Part shown: piece by piece, positions 1 through 8,367 of the stretch
Position numbering within the stretch: the first letter of the stretch is position 1
How the letters are laid out: every line of letters starts with the position of its first letter
DNA from: Candidatus Rubrivivax defluviihabitans
GTDB lineage: Bacteria > Pseudomonadota > Gammaproteobacteria > Burkholderiales > Burkholderiaceae_C
Length of the DNA stretch: 64,000 nt
Direction of reading: 5' to 3'
Assembly (NCBI GenBank): GCA_016709385.1
Contig: JADJMW010000002.1
Span: 372,001-436,000, forward strand
Notes under the pieces: model-generated
Told to the model about the DNA's origin: nothing
What the model saw: the letters and a program-made list of their open reading frames with translations, nothing else
Databases searched by the model: none
Made by a program: the position numbers and the translations under genes

Positions 1-272
1 GGGTCGGTCTCGGGCAGCAGCCGCGTCGGGTCGCAGCGCAGCAGGATCTCGTCCGGCGTGCGCAGGTCCACCAGCCAGGACTGGAGGTTGTGCGAATGGG
101 GCGCCAGGATGGCGTGGCCCAGGATCCAGCGCCGCAGGTCGGGCTCCTGCCCGGGCCCCTGCCAGGGGGCCAGCGCCTCCGGCGGCAGACCGCTGTCGCA
201 GCCGGCCAGCGGGGCTGCAGCAGCCGCCACCACGCCACCGCCGACGAGACGGACAAAGGCACGTCGATGCAT
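1..272 (-). CDS. Tat-signal nitroreductase-like protein (partial, C-terminus outside window)
   Basis: Only the first 90 or so residues are inside the window. The start ATG has an AGGAG ribosome site about 8 nt upstream. Residues 3-4 are a twin arginine (MHRRAFVRLV) followed by an alanine-rich hydrophobic stretch and a lipobox-like LAGC ending at residue 25, so export as a Tat lipoprotein is plausible. Further on, ILAPHSHNLQSWLVDL resembles the N-terminal FMN-contacting region (APSxHNxQPW) of nitroreductase-fold proteins of the Acg type; these are flavoproteins of poorly known substrate. The promoter upstream has two palindromes and is probably controlled by the TetR protein encoded at 3527-4156. 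The family call rests on a short stretch, so it is moderate. Confidence 0.6.
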   Translation of the reverse strand, partial: MHRRAFVRLVGGGVVAAAAAPLAGCDSGLPPEALAPWQGPGQEPDLRRWILGHAILAPHSHNLQSWLVDLRTPDEILLRCDPTRLLPETD

Positions 273-286
273 CACGATCTCCTGAA

Positions 287-334
287 GTCACTTTCTGGTG
301 ACATCAATATAGTCACTGATCGGTGACGTGTCAA
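287..334 (-). promoter_or_regulatory. Strong sigma-70-type promoter with two palindromic operators
   Basis: Read on the minus strand there is TTGACA (329-334), a 17-bp spacer and TATATT (306-311), close to the sigma-70 consensus. The spacer holds the perfect palindrome GTCAC-N6-GTGAC (312-327). A second perfect copy of the same pattern (287-302) sits where transcription would start. The two centres are 25 bp apart. The inner core ACTGATCGGT also occurs in the promoter of the tetR-like gene (3481-3497). This is the layout expected of a repressor-controlled promoter for the nitroreductase-like gene; binding itself is inferred. Confidence 0.75.
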
Positions 335-490
335 GTCCGGCGGTCGCTCGCCTGGGTGCGGCCCAGGGCGCCGAAGCCCACGTTCGGCATGTGCTCAGGC
401 ATTGGCAGACAATCTCGGGCCTCGGGCTGCCGCGCGCCAGACACCGGCCCGTGCCGGCCGATCCGCCACCCTCCGACCCCAGGGCACCTC

Positions 491-1126
491 TTGCAAGCAG
501 ACACCCCGCTCGACGACAACGACCTGGATCGTCTGGGCGCCCTGCTCGATGCCGTGCCCACGCCGCTGGAGCCGCTGGACGTGAGCGCGCTCGACGGCTA
601 CCTGTGCGGTGTGCTGCTGCAGCCGCGGCCCGTTCCCGCGACGCAATGGCAGGCGCATGTGGCCGACATCGAAGGCCGCCCGGCGCCCGCCGGCCCGGCA
701 CTGGACGAATTGCTGGCGCTGGTGCGGCGCCGCCATGCCGAGCTGGACCAGGCCATCGGCCAGCGTCAGTGGTTCGACCCCTGGGTCTTTCCGCTCGACG
801 ACGTGGCCACGGCCACCGAATGCGTGCTGCCATGGGTGGCCGGCTTTGCCGCCGCGATGGACCATTTCCCGGCGCTGATGGAGGTGGACGACCCCGAACT
901 GGTGGAACCGCTGGCCCTGCTGTACCTGCACTTCGACCCCGCCGACCTGGAAGATGCCGACGCGCTGGCTGCGGTGATCGAGACGCTGGAGCCGCCGGCC
1001 GACCTGGCCGAAGCGGTGCAGGACATCGTGCGCGCCGTCATGCTCATGGCCGACGTGACGCGGCCGCGCCGCGTGCCCCAGACCAGCGTCGCACGCCGGC
1101 CTGCGCCCCGTCGCCACCCCCGCTGA
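491..1126 (+). CDS. YecA/YgfB-family (UPF0149) protein
   Basis: A protein of about 211 residues when started at the TTG at 491, giving MQADTPLDDNDLDRLGALLDA. The following LDVSALDGYLCGVLLQP and the acidic, helical LPWVAGFAAAMDHFP region are characteristic of the UPF0149/YecA family, whose function is unknown; some members carry a C-terminal SEC-C zinc motif that is absent here. Reading frames open further upstream (ATG at 389, GTG at 323) but that translation is Arg/Pro/Gly-rich and looks non-coding, so the TTG was preferred; the start remains uncertain. The C-terminal tail is basic. The next gene follows after 13 bp, suggesting co-transcription. Confidence 0.7.
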   Translation: MQADTPLDDNDLDRLGALLDAVPTPLEPLDVSALDGYLCGVLLQPRPVPATQWQAHVADIEGRPAPAGPALDELLALVRRRHAELDQAIGQRQWFDPWVFPLDDVATATECVLPWVAGFAAAMDHFPALMEVDDPELVEPLALLYLHFDPADLEDADALAAVIETLEPPADLAEAVQDIVRAVMLMADVTRPRRVPQTSVARRPAPRRHPR

Positions 1127-1139
1127 AAGAGGAGTTCCC

Positions 1140-1634
1140 ATGCTTTCGTCGACTGCACGCCCCGCTGCCCGCCTGGCCCTTGCCGCCCTGGCGCTGGGGC
1201 TGGCGGCCTGGATGCCGCTGACCTCGTTCGCCGCCGACACCCCGGAGCCTGCGCCCGCGCCCGCCGCCGATCCGCTGGCGGACGCCCGCGCCCAGATCCA
1301 GGCCGGCCGCTGGCCTGCGGCCATCGACGCCTTGAAGCGCGTCAACGCCACCGGCAATGCCGACTGGAACAACCTCATGGGCTATGCGCTGCGCAAGAAT
1401 TCGCCGCCCGACCTGGACGGCGCGCAGCGCCATTACGACGCAGCGCTGCGCATCGACCCGCGCCACCAGGGCGCACTGGAATATTCCGGTGAACTGGCGC
1501 TGATGAAGGGCGACCTGGCCGCCGCCGAGGCGAAACTGGCCACGCTGTCGGGTCTGTGCCGTTCGCCCTGTGAGCCACTGGACGATCTCCGGCAGGCCAT
1601 CGCCCGCTACAAGGCCAACGGCAACCGATACTGA
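1140..1634 (+). CDS. Exported small TPR-repeat protein
   Basis: This 164-residue protein starts with a good ribosome site (GAGGAG, 7 nt before the ATG). Residues 1 to about 31 form a signal peptide with an alanine/leucine core ending at SFAA. After a Pro/Ala-rich linker, residues 45-135 contain two to three TPR-like helical hairpins (for example DWNNLMGYALRKN and AQRHYDAALRIDPRHQGALEY). Two cysteines four residues apart (GLCRSPC) near residue 140 could form a disulfide in the periplasm. TPR modules normally mediate protein contacts; the partner is unknown. It lies 13 bp after the YecA-like gene. Confidence 0.75.
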   Translation: MLSSTARPAARLALAALALGLAAWMPLTSFAADTPEPAPAPAADPLADARAQIQAGRWPAAIDALKRVNATGNADWNNLMGYALRKNSPPDLDGAQRHYDAALRIDPRHQGALEYSGELALMKGDLAAAEAKLATLSGLCRSPCEPLDDLRQAIARYKANGNRY

Positions 1635-1732
1635 AGAGCGGCCGCGCGCGCGGCGCTGGCCGCGTGCTGGCGCGGCACGTTCGAGACGCGGATCACCCGC
1701 CGACCACGCGCCGACTACTGGCCGACGCCGCA

Positions 1733-3061
1733 CTACGCGCCGAACAGCGCCCGCGCGTGCAGCCCCAGCCCCTGCGCCACGCTGGCGTAGCGGTCGCCGC
1801 GCACCGCCTGCGCCGCCGGGAAGCAGGCCGCGATGCGCTGCACCAGCGGCGCCAGCCCGGTGGAGCCGCCGGTGAAATAGAGCACGTCCACCGCGGCAGG
1901 CGCCACGCCCGCCAGGCGCGCCGCTTCGGCGGCAGCGCCGACGATGCGTTGCAGGTCGGCCTCGATCGCCGCCGCGGCGCCGGCTTCCTGCAGCGTCGCC
2001 GCCAAGCCTTGTTCCAGGACTGACAGGTCGATCTGTGCGAAACCGGTCTCCGCCACGTCGATCTTGGCCTGCTCGGCCGCGCCGGCCAGCGCGTGGCCCA
2101 GGCGCTGCGTCACCGTCGTCATCAGCCGCGCATGGTGGCGCGGCTCGCCATACCAGGACTTCATGCCGCGCAGTTCGGCCAGTCGCGCCGGCGCGTAGAC
2201 GGTATTGATGAGGTGCCAGGTGGCGAGGTCGAAATACACCGCGTGCGGCACCTCGCGCGCCACGTCGCCGGGGCGCGCCGGCCGCAGCGAGCGGTAGCCC
2301 AGCAGCGGCAGGATGCTGGCCAGCTCCACGTGGCGGTCGAAATCGGTGCCCGCCAGGTGCACGCCGTGGTTGGCCAGGATGTCGTCACGGCGCTCGGCGC
2401 GGCCACGGCGGCCGGGGCCCACGCGAACGAGCGAGAAGTCGGAGGTGCCGCCGCCGATGTCGGCCACCAGCACCAGTTGCTCGCCGCTGATGCGGCTTTC
2501 ATGGTCCAGCGCGGCGGCGATGGGCTCGTACTGGAAGTGCACCTCGGCAAAGCCCACGGTACGCGCAGCGGTCTCCAGCGCCGCCTGCGCGCGCGCGTCG
2601 CGCTCGGCGTCGTCGTCGACGAAGAAGACCGGCCGGCCCAGCACGACGCGGTCGATGGGCGCGCCGGCCTCGGCCTCGGCCAGCTGCTTGAGCCGCCGCA
2701 GATAGCCGGTGACGACGTCGCGGTAGCGCACGGCGCGGCCGCCGCCGATGTCGGTGCTCTGGTCGAGCAGCGTGGCGCCGAGGATGCTCTTCATCGACCG
2801 CATGAGGCGGCCTTCGGCACCTTCGACATAGGCTGCCAGCGCGGCGCGGCCGTACAGGCGCTCGGCTTCCAGCTGATGGGCCGGCGTATCGGCGCGGTAG
2901 AACACCGCGGTGGGCATGGTGGGGAATCCGGGCTCCAGCGCCACCAGGCCGACACCGCCTGAAGCCCGCGGCAAGGCCACGGCGGAATTGGAGGTGCCGA
3001 AGTCGATGGCCGCGAAGCCGGGCGCCGCGGACGCCGCGGGCGCAGGTGAACGAGAGTTCAT
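1733..3061 (-). CDS. YegD-type Hsp70-family chaperone-like ATPase
   Basis: A 442-residue actin/Hsp70-fold ATPase. The three nucleotide-binding signatures are present: AIDFGTSNSAVAL (phosphate 1, near residue 18), VADIGGGTSDFSLV (phosphate 2, near residue 215) and YFTGGSTGLAPLVQRI (adenosine, near residue 400). There is no substrate-binding domain or lid after the ATPase core, and the length matches E. coli YegD (about 450), so this is not DnaK. Its clients are unknown. The ATG giving MNSRSPAPAAS was chosen because the family signature begins soon after it and upstream translation looks non-coding. It is transcribed opposite to its neighbours. Confidence 0.88.
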   Translation of the reverse strand: MNSRSPAPAASAAPGFAAIDFGTSNSAVALPRASGGVGLVALEPGFPTMPTAVFYRADTPAHQLEAERLYGRAALAAYVEGAEGRLMRSMKSILGATLLDQSTDIGGGRAVRYRDVVTGYLRRLKQLAEAEAGAPIDRVVLGRPVFFVDDDAERDARAQAALETAARTVGFAEVHFQYEPIAAALDHESRISGEQLVLVADIGGGTSDFSLVRVGPGRRGRAERRDDILANHGVHLAGTDFDRHVELASILPLLGYRSLRPARPGDVAREVPHAVYFDLATWHLINTVYAPARLAELRGMKSWYGEPRHHARLMTTVTQRLGHALAGAAEQAKIDVAETGFAQIDLSVLEQGLAATLQEAGAAAAIEADLQRIVGAAAEAARLAGVAPAAVDVLYFTGGSTGLAPLVQRIAACFPAAQAVRGDRYASVAQGLGLHARALFGA

Positions 3062-3242
3062 GAAGGTGGCCGAGGCCGGCAGCGCAGCGCAGCGCAGCGA
3101 ATTCGAGGGGGCCGCGATTCTATCGATGCGCCTGCCCGTTGCCGGCCGCCGTGAATTGCCGCACGTCGACCCCCTGTTCGGTGTGTTGCCAGATGTCGCC
3201 AGGCGTGACACTGTTTGCCACCCATTTCGAGAGGCTGCCGCC

Positions 3243-3455
3243 ATGGACAAGTCCGACGCTCCCCGCCGCTGGTTCGGACTCTGGCGCACCGCCGAACGCG
3301 CCACTGGGGACGACCCCGCCGACCTGGGCACGGCCTTCGGGCTGGACCTCAGCCTGAGCGAACTGGGTGACGAAGGGCCACCACCGCCGCCGTCGGTGCA
3401 AGGCAAGACCGGCTGGATGCAGCGCATGGCCCTGAGGCGCCGGCCCGCGTTCTGA
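3243..3455 (+). CDS. Small hypothetical protein
   Basis: A 70-residue open frame starting with MDKSDAPRRWFGLW and preceded by GAGAGG. The first 20 residues are basic and aromatic; the middle, PADLGTAFGLDLSLSELG, is acidic and leucine-rich; a proline run and a basic tail follow. No domain is recognised. Support comes from the plausible ribosome site, coding-like codon use and its position between divergently oriented genes; no signal peptide or membrane segment is evident. It could be a spurious frame, so confidence is limited. Confidence 0.45.
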   Translation: MDKSDAPRRWFGLWRTAERATGDDPADLGTAFGLDLSLSELGDEGPPPPPSVQGKTGWMQRMALRRRPAF

Positions 3456-3480
3456 TTCCCGGCGCTGCGCCAGGCAGCGC

Positions 3481-3520
3481 GTGACCGATCAGTTCACTGC
3501 GCGACGGTCGCGGCTAGAAT
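3481..3520 (+). promoter_or_regulatory. Autoregulatory promoter/operator of the TetR gene
   Basis: The imperfect palindrome GTGACCGATCAGTTCAC (3481-3497) shares its core ACCGATCAGT with the operator inside the promoter at 312-327. It lies where the -35 element would be, 17 bp upstream of a TAGAAT -10 element (3515-3520). The start codon follows only 6 nt after the -10, so the transcript is probably leaderless. Negative autoregulation by the encoded TetR protein is inferred. Confidence 0.6.
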
Positions 3521-3526
3521 CGCGGC

Positions 3527-4156
3527 ATGGCGCGACTTTCATTCCGGGAACAAGTGTTGCGTGTCCGCGAGGACGCGATCGTCGAGTCCGTCAACCGGCT
3601 GCTGGCCGACAAGGGTTTCGACCTCATGACGGTGGACGAGGTGGCCGCCGACGTGGGCATTGCCAAGGCCAGCCTGTACAAGCATTTTCCGTCCAAGGAA
3701 GCGCTGGCCGCCGCGGCCATGGTGCGGCTGCTGCAGCGCACGCTGGCGGTGGTGGACCAACAGGCGGCGCAGGCGCAGGCTTCGCCCATGCAGCGGCTGG
3801 AAGCCGTCACGCGCTGGGCGCTGGAACTGCAGGTGGCCGGCGACATGCCGACGTTGCCGTCACAGAATTCCTCGCTGCGCGCCGAACTGATGGCGCACAA
3901 GGCGTACCTGGAACTGCTGCTGCAGTTGAGCGAGCGGCTGGGCGAATGGATCGTGCAGGCACAGGCCGCGGGCGACATCGACCCCACGCTGCCGCCCGAG
4001 GTGGTGCTGTACACCATCTTCGCCCGCGCCTGCGACCCCGTGCCGGCCTTCCTGAAGGCCGGCGGTCAGCACAGCGATGCGCAAATCGTCGACTGGGTGC
4101 TGTCGATCTGCCTGCACGGCCTGCGCGGCCCGCGAACCGCAGCGCCGGTGCGCTAG
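3527..4156 (+). CDS. TetR/AcrR-family transcriptional regulator
   Basis: A 209-residue regulator with the classical N-terminal helix-turn-helix: VNRLLADKGFDLMTVDEVAA followed by DVGIAKASLYKHFPSKEALA (residues about 24-63), where SLYKHFPSKE is the recognition-helix signature. The rest is an all-helical ligand/dimerisation domain of normal length. The palindrome upstream suggests autoregulation, and the same core motif in the promoter of the nitroreductase-like gene (1-272) makes that gene the best target candidate. The ligand is unknown. Its stop codon overlaps that of the convergent universal stress gene in a shared CTAG (4153-4156). Confidence 0.92.
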   Translation: MARLSFREQVLRVREDAIVESVNRLLADKGFDLMTVDEVAADVGIAKASLYKHFPSKEALAAAAMVRLLQRTLAVVDQQAAQAQASPMQRLEAVTRWALELQVAGDMPTLPSQNSSLRAELMAHKAYLELLLQLSERLGEWIVQAQAAGDIDPTLPPEVVLYTIFARACDPVPAFLKAGGQHSDAQIVDWVLSICLHGLRGPRTAAPVR

Positions 4157-4575
4157 CGGATCAGCAAGGTCGGCGTGTCGCAGTTGGCCAGCACCTTGGT
4201 GGCCACCGAGCCCATCACCAGGTTGGTGAGCGTGCCGTGGCCGTGCGAGCCCAGGATGAGCAGGTCGTACTTCCCCTTCTGCGCCGCCTCGGCGATGATC
4301 TCCGCGGCGGGGCCGATCTTGGTCACGTATTTGGCCGTCAGGCCCTGGCGCACGAAGAAGGTGCGAATCGGCTTGAACACCTTTTCGGCCATGTCGTCGT
4401 AATAGGACTTCAGGGTCTCCCGTTCGACCACCGCCGCGGCGCGCGGCGGCACCGCGGGCACGGCGTGCAGCAGGGTGTACTCATGCTGCGCGCCCAGCCA
4501 TTCGTCGTGCGCCGCCAGGTAGGCGAGCATGCGCTTGGTGTAGGGGCTGCCATCGACGGCGGCGAGGATCTTCAT
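4153..4575 (-). CDS. Universal stress protein, UspA family
   Basis: A 140-residue single-domain Usp starting MKILAAVDGSPYTKRML. The C-terminal ATP-binding motif G-2x-G-9x-GS is intact: LGSHGHGTLTNLVMGSVATKVL (around residues 110-130), and the hydrophobic end TPTLLIR matches the family. Such proteins are cytoplasmic, induced by growth arrest or oxidative stress, and bind ATP without a defined enzymatic reaction. The gene stands alone; its stop codon overlaps that of the convergent TetR gene. A GGAG-like sequence precedes the ATG. Confidence 0.93.
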   Translation of the reverse strand: MKILAAVDGSPYTKRMLAYLAAHDEWLGAQHEYTLLHAVPAVPPRAAAVVERETLKSYYDDMAEKVFKPIRTFFVRQGLTAKYVTKIGPAAEIIAEAAQKGKYDLLILGSHGHGTLTNLVMGSVATKVLANCDTPTLLIR

Positions 4576-4692
4576 GTCGGCTCCTGATGTGCGTTGCGGG
4601 CCCCGGCGACCCTGAGAGAAAGTGTCGCACTGCAGGCGCTGCAGGCATTGATCGTGCGCAGCAAGCGTGCGCGACACGAGTGCGTCGGCGCA

Positions 4693-5469
4693 TCAGACTT
4701 CCAGCGTCAGCTGCGGCGCGTGTCCCAGGTCCTCGCCCTTGGCGGCCAGGCCGCGCGCGTTGCAGACCACGCGCACCGGCGCCTGGCCAGCACGCGGCAG
4801 CGCGTAGTCGTGGCGGCAGTGCAGGTGGCCGTGCAGCCACAGGTCGGCGCGGGGAATGAGGTCGTCGTCGGCGTTGCAGAAGCTGGCCGTGCCGGGCTGC
4901 CGGCCGTAGCGTGGATCGGCACTCATCAGGCTGGGTGCGAAGTGTGTGACTACTATCGTCTTGTCCCATGTTTTGCGGGAAACATGCCCCAGCTCGGTTT
5001 CCAGCCAGGCGCGGCAGGCCAGGCCTTCCTCGCGCACGCCGGCGGCGTCGAAGGCCATGCCGCCGCGAGTGGCGGCCATCAGGCGCATGAAATATTCGGC
5101 GGCGCGCATCGCGCGCTCGCGCTGCCCGGCGCCGAAGAGGTCGAAGTCGCTCCAGCGCGTGGCTCCGAGGATGCGCACGCGCTGGCCGCCGCTGGCGGTA
5201 AAGACCAGCGATTCACGTTGCAGCAGGCGCAGGCCGAAACGCGCGCAATGCTCCCGTAGGGCGGGCCAGGCGTCACTCAGCTCGCGCCCGTCGAATTCGT
5301 GATTGCCGGCCACCACGACCACCGGTACCGGCCAGCCGGCGAAACGCTCGTAGCCGGCCCAGGTGCTGTCCACGTCGCCGGCCAGCACCAGCAGTTCGGC
5401 CCCGGGCGCCGGCTCGGGGTCGAAGGTCTCGGTCTCCAGGTGGAGATCGGACAGCAGTTGCAGCTTCAA
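4693..5469 (-). CDS. Calcineurin-like metallophosphoesterase
   Basis: A 258-residue phosphoesterase with the metal-ligand motifs in order: SDLHLE (D-x-H), VLAGDVDS (GDxxx), VVVAGNHEFDG (GNHE), VVTHFAPS and LWLHGHLHCRHDY (GHxH). It probably hydrolyses a phosphate mono- or diester using two metal ions in the cytoplasm; the substrate cannot be read from the sequence. The only sensible start is a TTG, which overlaps the pckG stop codon as TTGA, so translation is probably coupled to pckG. No function linking it to gluconeogenesis is known. Confidence 0.85.
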   Translation of the reverse strand: MKLQLLSDLHLETETFDPEPAPGAELLVLAGDVDSTWAGYERFAGWPVPVVVVAGNHEFDGRELSDAWPALREHCARFGLRLLQRESLVFTASGGQRVRILGATRWSDFDLFGAGQRERAMRAAEYFMRLMAATRGGMAFDAAGVREEGLACRAWLETELGHVSRKTWDKTIVVTHFAPSLMSADPRYGRQPGTASFCNADDDLIPRADLWLHGHLHCRHDYALPRAGQAPVRVVCNARGLAAKGEDLGHAPQLTLEV

Positions 5470-7349
5470 GCCGCGAGCCGTTGCTCGATGCGCGCCTTGA
5501 TCCTGGGCAGTTCCGCCGGCAGGTGGTAGTGCAGGGTCTGGAACCACTCCGCGTGCAGGCCCAGTTCCTGCTGCCAGGCGCTGCGGTCGATGCCGATCAC
5601 GCTGGCGAACTGCTCGCGTGTGAAGTTCAGGCCGTCCCAGCGCAGGTCTTCGTAACGCGGGCTGATGCCGAAGACATTCTCGGCGCCGCCGGCGCTGCCT
5701 TCGATGCGGCCGACGATCCACTCCAGCACGCGCATGTTCTCGCCGTAGCCGGGCCAGACGAATTTGCCGTCGGCGCCCTTGCGGAACCAGTTCACGCAGT
5801 ACATCCTGGGCAGGCTGGCGCCTTCGGCCGCCAGCCGCGTGCCCAGGTCCAGCCAGTGCTGGAAGTAGTCGGCCATGTTGTAGCCGGCGAATGGCAGCAT
5901 CGCGAACGGGTCGCGCCGCACCACGCCCTGCTGGCCGGCCGCGGCGGCGGTGGTCTCGCTGCCCATGGTGGCGGCCATGTACACGCCCTCGGTCCAGTTG
6001 CGCGCCTCGGTCACCAGCGGCACCGTGGTGCTGCGGCGGCCGCCGAAGATGAAGGCGTCGATGGCCACGCCGTTCGGGTTGTCCCACTCGGTGTCGAGCA
6101 CGGGGTTGTGGATGGAGGCCACGGTGAAGCGCGAATTCGGGTGCGCCGCCGGGCGCGGCTTGCCGTTCACGGGGTTGGCCTTGGCGATCTCCGGCGTCCA
6201 GTCGCGGCCTTGCCAGTCGATCAGGTGCGCCGGCGGCTCGGGCGTCATTTCCTCCCACCACACGTCGCCGTCGTCGGTGAGCGCCACGTTGGTGAAGATG
6301 ACGTCGCGCTTGAGCGAGTCCATGCAGTTCGGGTTGGTCTTGTAGTTGGTGCCGGGCGCGACGCCGAAATAGCCCGCCTCGGGGTTGATGGCGTACAGGC
6401 GGCCGTCGGCCTGCGGCTTGATCCAGGCGATGTCGTCGCCGATGGTCGTGACCGACCAGCCCTTGAAGCCTTGCTCCGGCGGCACCAGCATCGAGAAATT
6501 GGTCTTGCCGCAGGCGCTGGGAAAGGCCGCGGCCACGTGGTATTTCCGGCCGGCGGGCGAACTCACGCCCAGCACCAGCATGTGCTCGGCCAGCCAGCCC
6601 TGGTCGCGGCCCATGGTGGAGGCGATGCGCAGCGCGAAGCACTTCTTGCCCAGCAGCGCGTTGCCGCCATAGCCCGAGCCATAACTCCAGATCTCGCGCG
6701 TCTCGGGGAAGTGGACGATGTACTTGGTGGCGTTGCAGGGCCAGGCCACGTCCTTGGCGCCGTCGGCCAGCGGGGCACCCACGCTGTGCACGCAGGGTAC
6801 GAAATCGCCGTGCCCGCCCAGCACGTCGTAGACCGCCGAGCCCATGCGCGTCATGGTGCGCATGCTCACCGCGACGTAGGGGCTGTCGGTCAGTTCGATG
6901 CCGATGTGCGCGATGTGCGAACCCAGCGGCCCCATCGAGAACGGCACCACGTACAGGGTGCGGCCGCGCATGCAGCCCTTGAAGAGCGCCTTGTCACCGG
7001 TCTGCAGCAGCGTGCGCATCTCGGCCGGGGCCATCCAGTTGTTGGTGGGACCGGCATCTTCGGCCCGTTCGCTGCAGATGAAGGTGCGGTCCTCGACCCG
7101 AGCGACGTCGCCCGGGTCGCTGCGCGCCAGGAAGCTGTTCGGGCGCCGCGCCGGATTCAGCCGCAGCAAGGTGCCGGCGGCCACCAGCTGCTCGGTCAGG
7201 CGCTGGTACTCGGCCTCGGAGCCGTCGCACCAGTACACCGCCTTGGCTTCGGTCAGCGCCGCGACTTCGGCCACCCAGGACACCAGCCGCGCATGCTTGA
7301 CATGGGCGGGAACATTCAGGCGCAGGCCTTCGAAGGCAGGACGGTTCAT
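5466..7349 (-). CDS. pckG: Phosphoenolpyruvate carboxykinase (GTP)
   Basis: A 627-residue enzyme starting MNRPAFEGLRLNVPAHVKHA, with GGAG upstream of the ATG. It converts oxaloacetate plus GTP into phosphoenolpyruvate, CO2 and GDP, the entry step of gluconeogenesis. Family hallmarks include PFSMGPLGS, the kinase-1a-like FPSACGKTNFSML containing the reactive cysteine, and the metal-binding GDDIAWIKP. Length is typical of the GTP-dependent class (about 600-620), unlike the ATP enzyme of enterics. It is followed by the overlapping phosphoesterase gene. The 240 bp to the divergent MOSC gene would hold both promoters. Confidence 0.96.
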   Translation of the reverse strand: MNRPAFEGLRLNVPAHVKHARLVSWVAEVAALTEAKAVYWCDGSEAEYQRLTEQLVAAGTLLRLNPARRPNSFLARSDPGDVARVEDRTFICSERAEDAGPTNNWMAPAEMRTLLQTGDKALFKGCMRGRTLYVVPFSMGPLGSHIAHIGIELTDSPYVAVSMRTMTRMGSAVYDVLGGHGDFVPCVHSVGAPLADGAKDVAWPCNATKYIVHFPETREIWSYGSGYGGNALLGKKCFALRIASTMGRDQGWLAEHMLVLGVSSPAGRKYHVAAAFPSACGKTNFSMLVPPEQGFKGWSVTTIGDDIAWIKPQADGRLYAINPEAGYFGVAPGTNYKTNPNCMDSLKRDVIFTNVALTDDGDVWWEEMTPEPPAHLIDWQGRDWTPEIAKANPVNGKPRPAAHPNSRFTVASIHNPVLDTEWDNPNGVAIDAFIFGGRRSTTVPLVTEARNWTEGVYMAATMGSETTAAAAGQQGVVRRDPFAMLPFAGYNMADYFQHWLDLGTRLAAEGASLPRMYCVNWFRKGADGKFVWPGYGENMRVLEWIVGRIEGSAGGAENVFGISPRYEDLRWDGLNFTREQFASVIGIDRSAWQQELGLHAEWFQTLHYHLPAELPRIKARIEQRLAA

Positions 7350-7590
7350 GACATCTCCGAAAAGGAAGTGATTGCAATGCGGATTTTGGCCAGACCCTCC
7401 CGCCGCCGGTGCGGCCGGCCGAGATGGGCGAGACTCGCCAAAACCCGCTCGCCGCGGCGCATGCACACGCCAGCGCCGCGACTGCGGGGCCATCATTGTC
7501 GGATCAATGTAATCACCTCGTAACTACCCGTGCGAGGAGGTTCATGCATAATTTTCATAACTCGATGCACGAAGATTTCGGAGCCGGTCG

Positions 7591-8187
7591 ATGAGGGTGA
7601 TCCAGGTCTGCGTGGGCCGATCGCGTGCCGCGCGCATCGGTGACCGCAGCTTCATGACCGCCTTCGCCAAGCGCGCCGTCGACGGCCCCGCGGCCGTGCG
7701 TCCGCTGGGCCTGGAGGGCGACGAACAGGCCGACTTGAGCGTGCACGGCGGCCTGGCCAAGGCCGTCTATGCCTACCCGCAGGAGCACTACGCGTTCTGG
7801 CAAACGGTACGGGCGCAGGCCGGCGTGGCGCCGTGGGACGAGCCGCTGCCGCCCGGCAGCTTGGGCGAAAACCTGCTGCTGCATGGGCTGCTGGAAGACC
7901 AGCTGTGGATCGGCGACCGGCTGCGCATCGGCGACCCGGCCTCGGGTGCCGGCTGTGTGCTGGCCGTGAGCGAGCCGCGCCGGCCCTGCTTCAAGTTCGA
8001 TGCGGCCATGGGTTTTGCGCAGGCGAGCCGGCTGATGATCCAGTCGGGCTGGTGCGGCGCCTACCTGGCGGTGCTGGAGGCCGGCGCCGTGCAGGCCGGG
8101 GACGCCGTCGAGCTGGTGCCGGGTCCGCGTGAGGTGAATCTGCGCGAGCTCTTCCGCAAGCGTGCGCCAGGGACCCCGGGCCGCTAG
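7591..8187 (+). CDS. MOSC-domain protein (YiiM-like)
   Basis: A 198-residue MOSC-domain protein. The core contains LGLEGDEQADLSVHGGLAKAVYAYP, GSLGENLLLHGL, IGDRLRIGD, and the conserved cysteine in VSEPRRPCFKF, which in this superfamily is thought to coordinate the molybdenum cofactor or a sulfur carrier. E. coli YiiM handles N-hydroxylated purine analogues, so a detoxifying reductase role is possible but not proven. The ATG at 7591 was selected because the family begins directly with the VIQVCVG strand. It is divergent from pckG. Confidence 0.85.
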   Translation: MRVIQVCVGRSRAARIGDRSFMTAFAKRAVDGPAAVRPLGLEGDEQADLSVHGGLAKAVYAYPQEHYAFWQTVRAQAGVAPWDEPLPPGSLGENLLLHGLLEDQLWIGDRLRIGDPASGAGCVLAVSEPRRPCFKFDAAMGFAQASRLMIQSGWCGAYLAVLEAGAVQAGDAVELVPGPREVNLRELFRKRAPGTPGR

Positions 8188-8367
8188 TGTCCTCGGCAGC
8201 TTGTCGTTGTATTCATCGCCGCAAGCCACAGGCCGCGGGAAGCCGGTCTTCGGCCACTGTGACGGCAGGCAGGTAACGACCCGCAGCAGTCGCTCGGCCC
8301 GCTGCCCTGAAGCAGCCGCCCGTGTTGGTGCCGTCCGGGTCGGCACAGGATGGCTACACTGCCGCCC

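Noticed and set aside
7383..7445. TTTTGGC...GCCAAAA inverted repeat upstream of pckG as an operator
   Set aside because: The arms are about 50 bp apart and only 7 bp long; no regulator or conserved spacing supports it.
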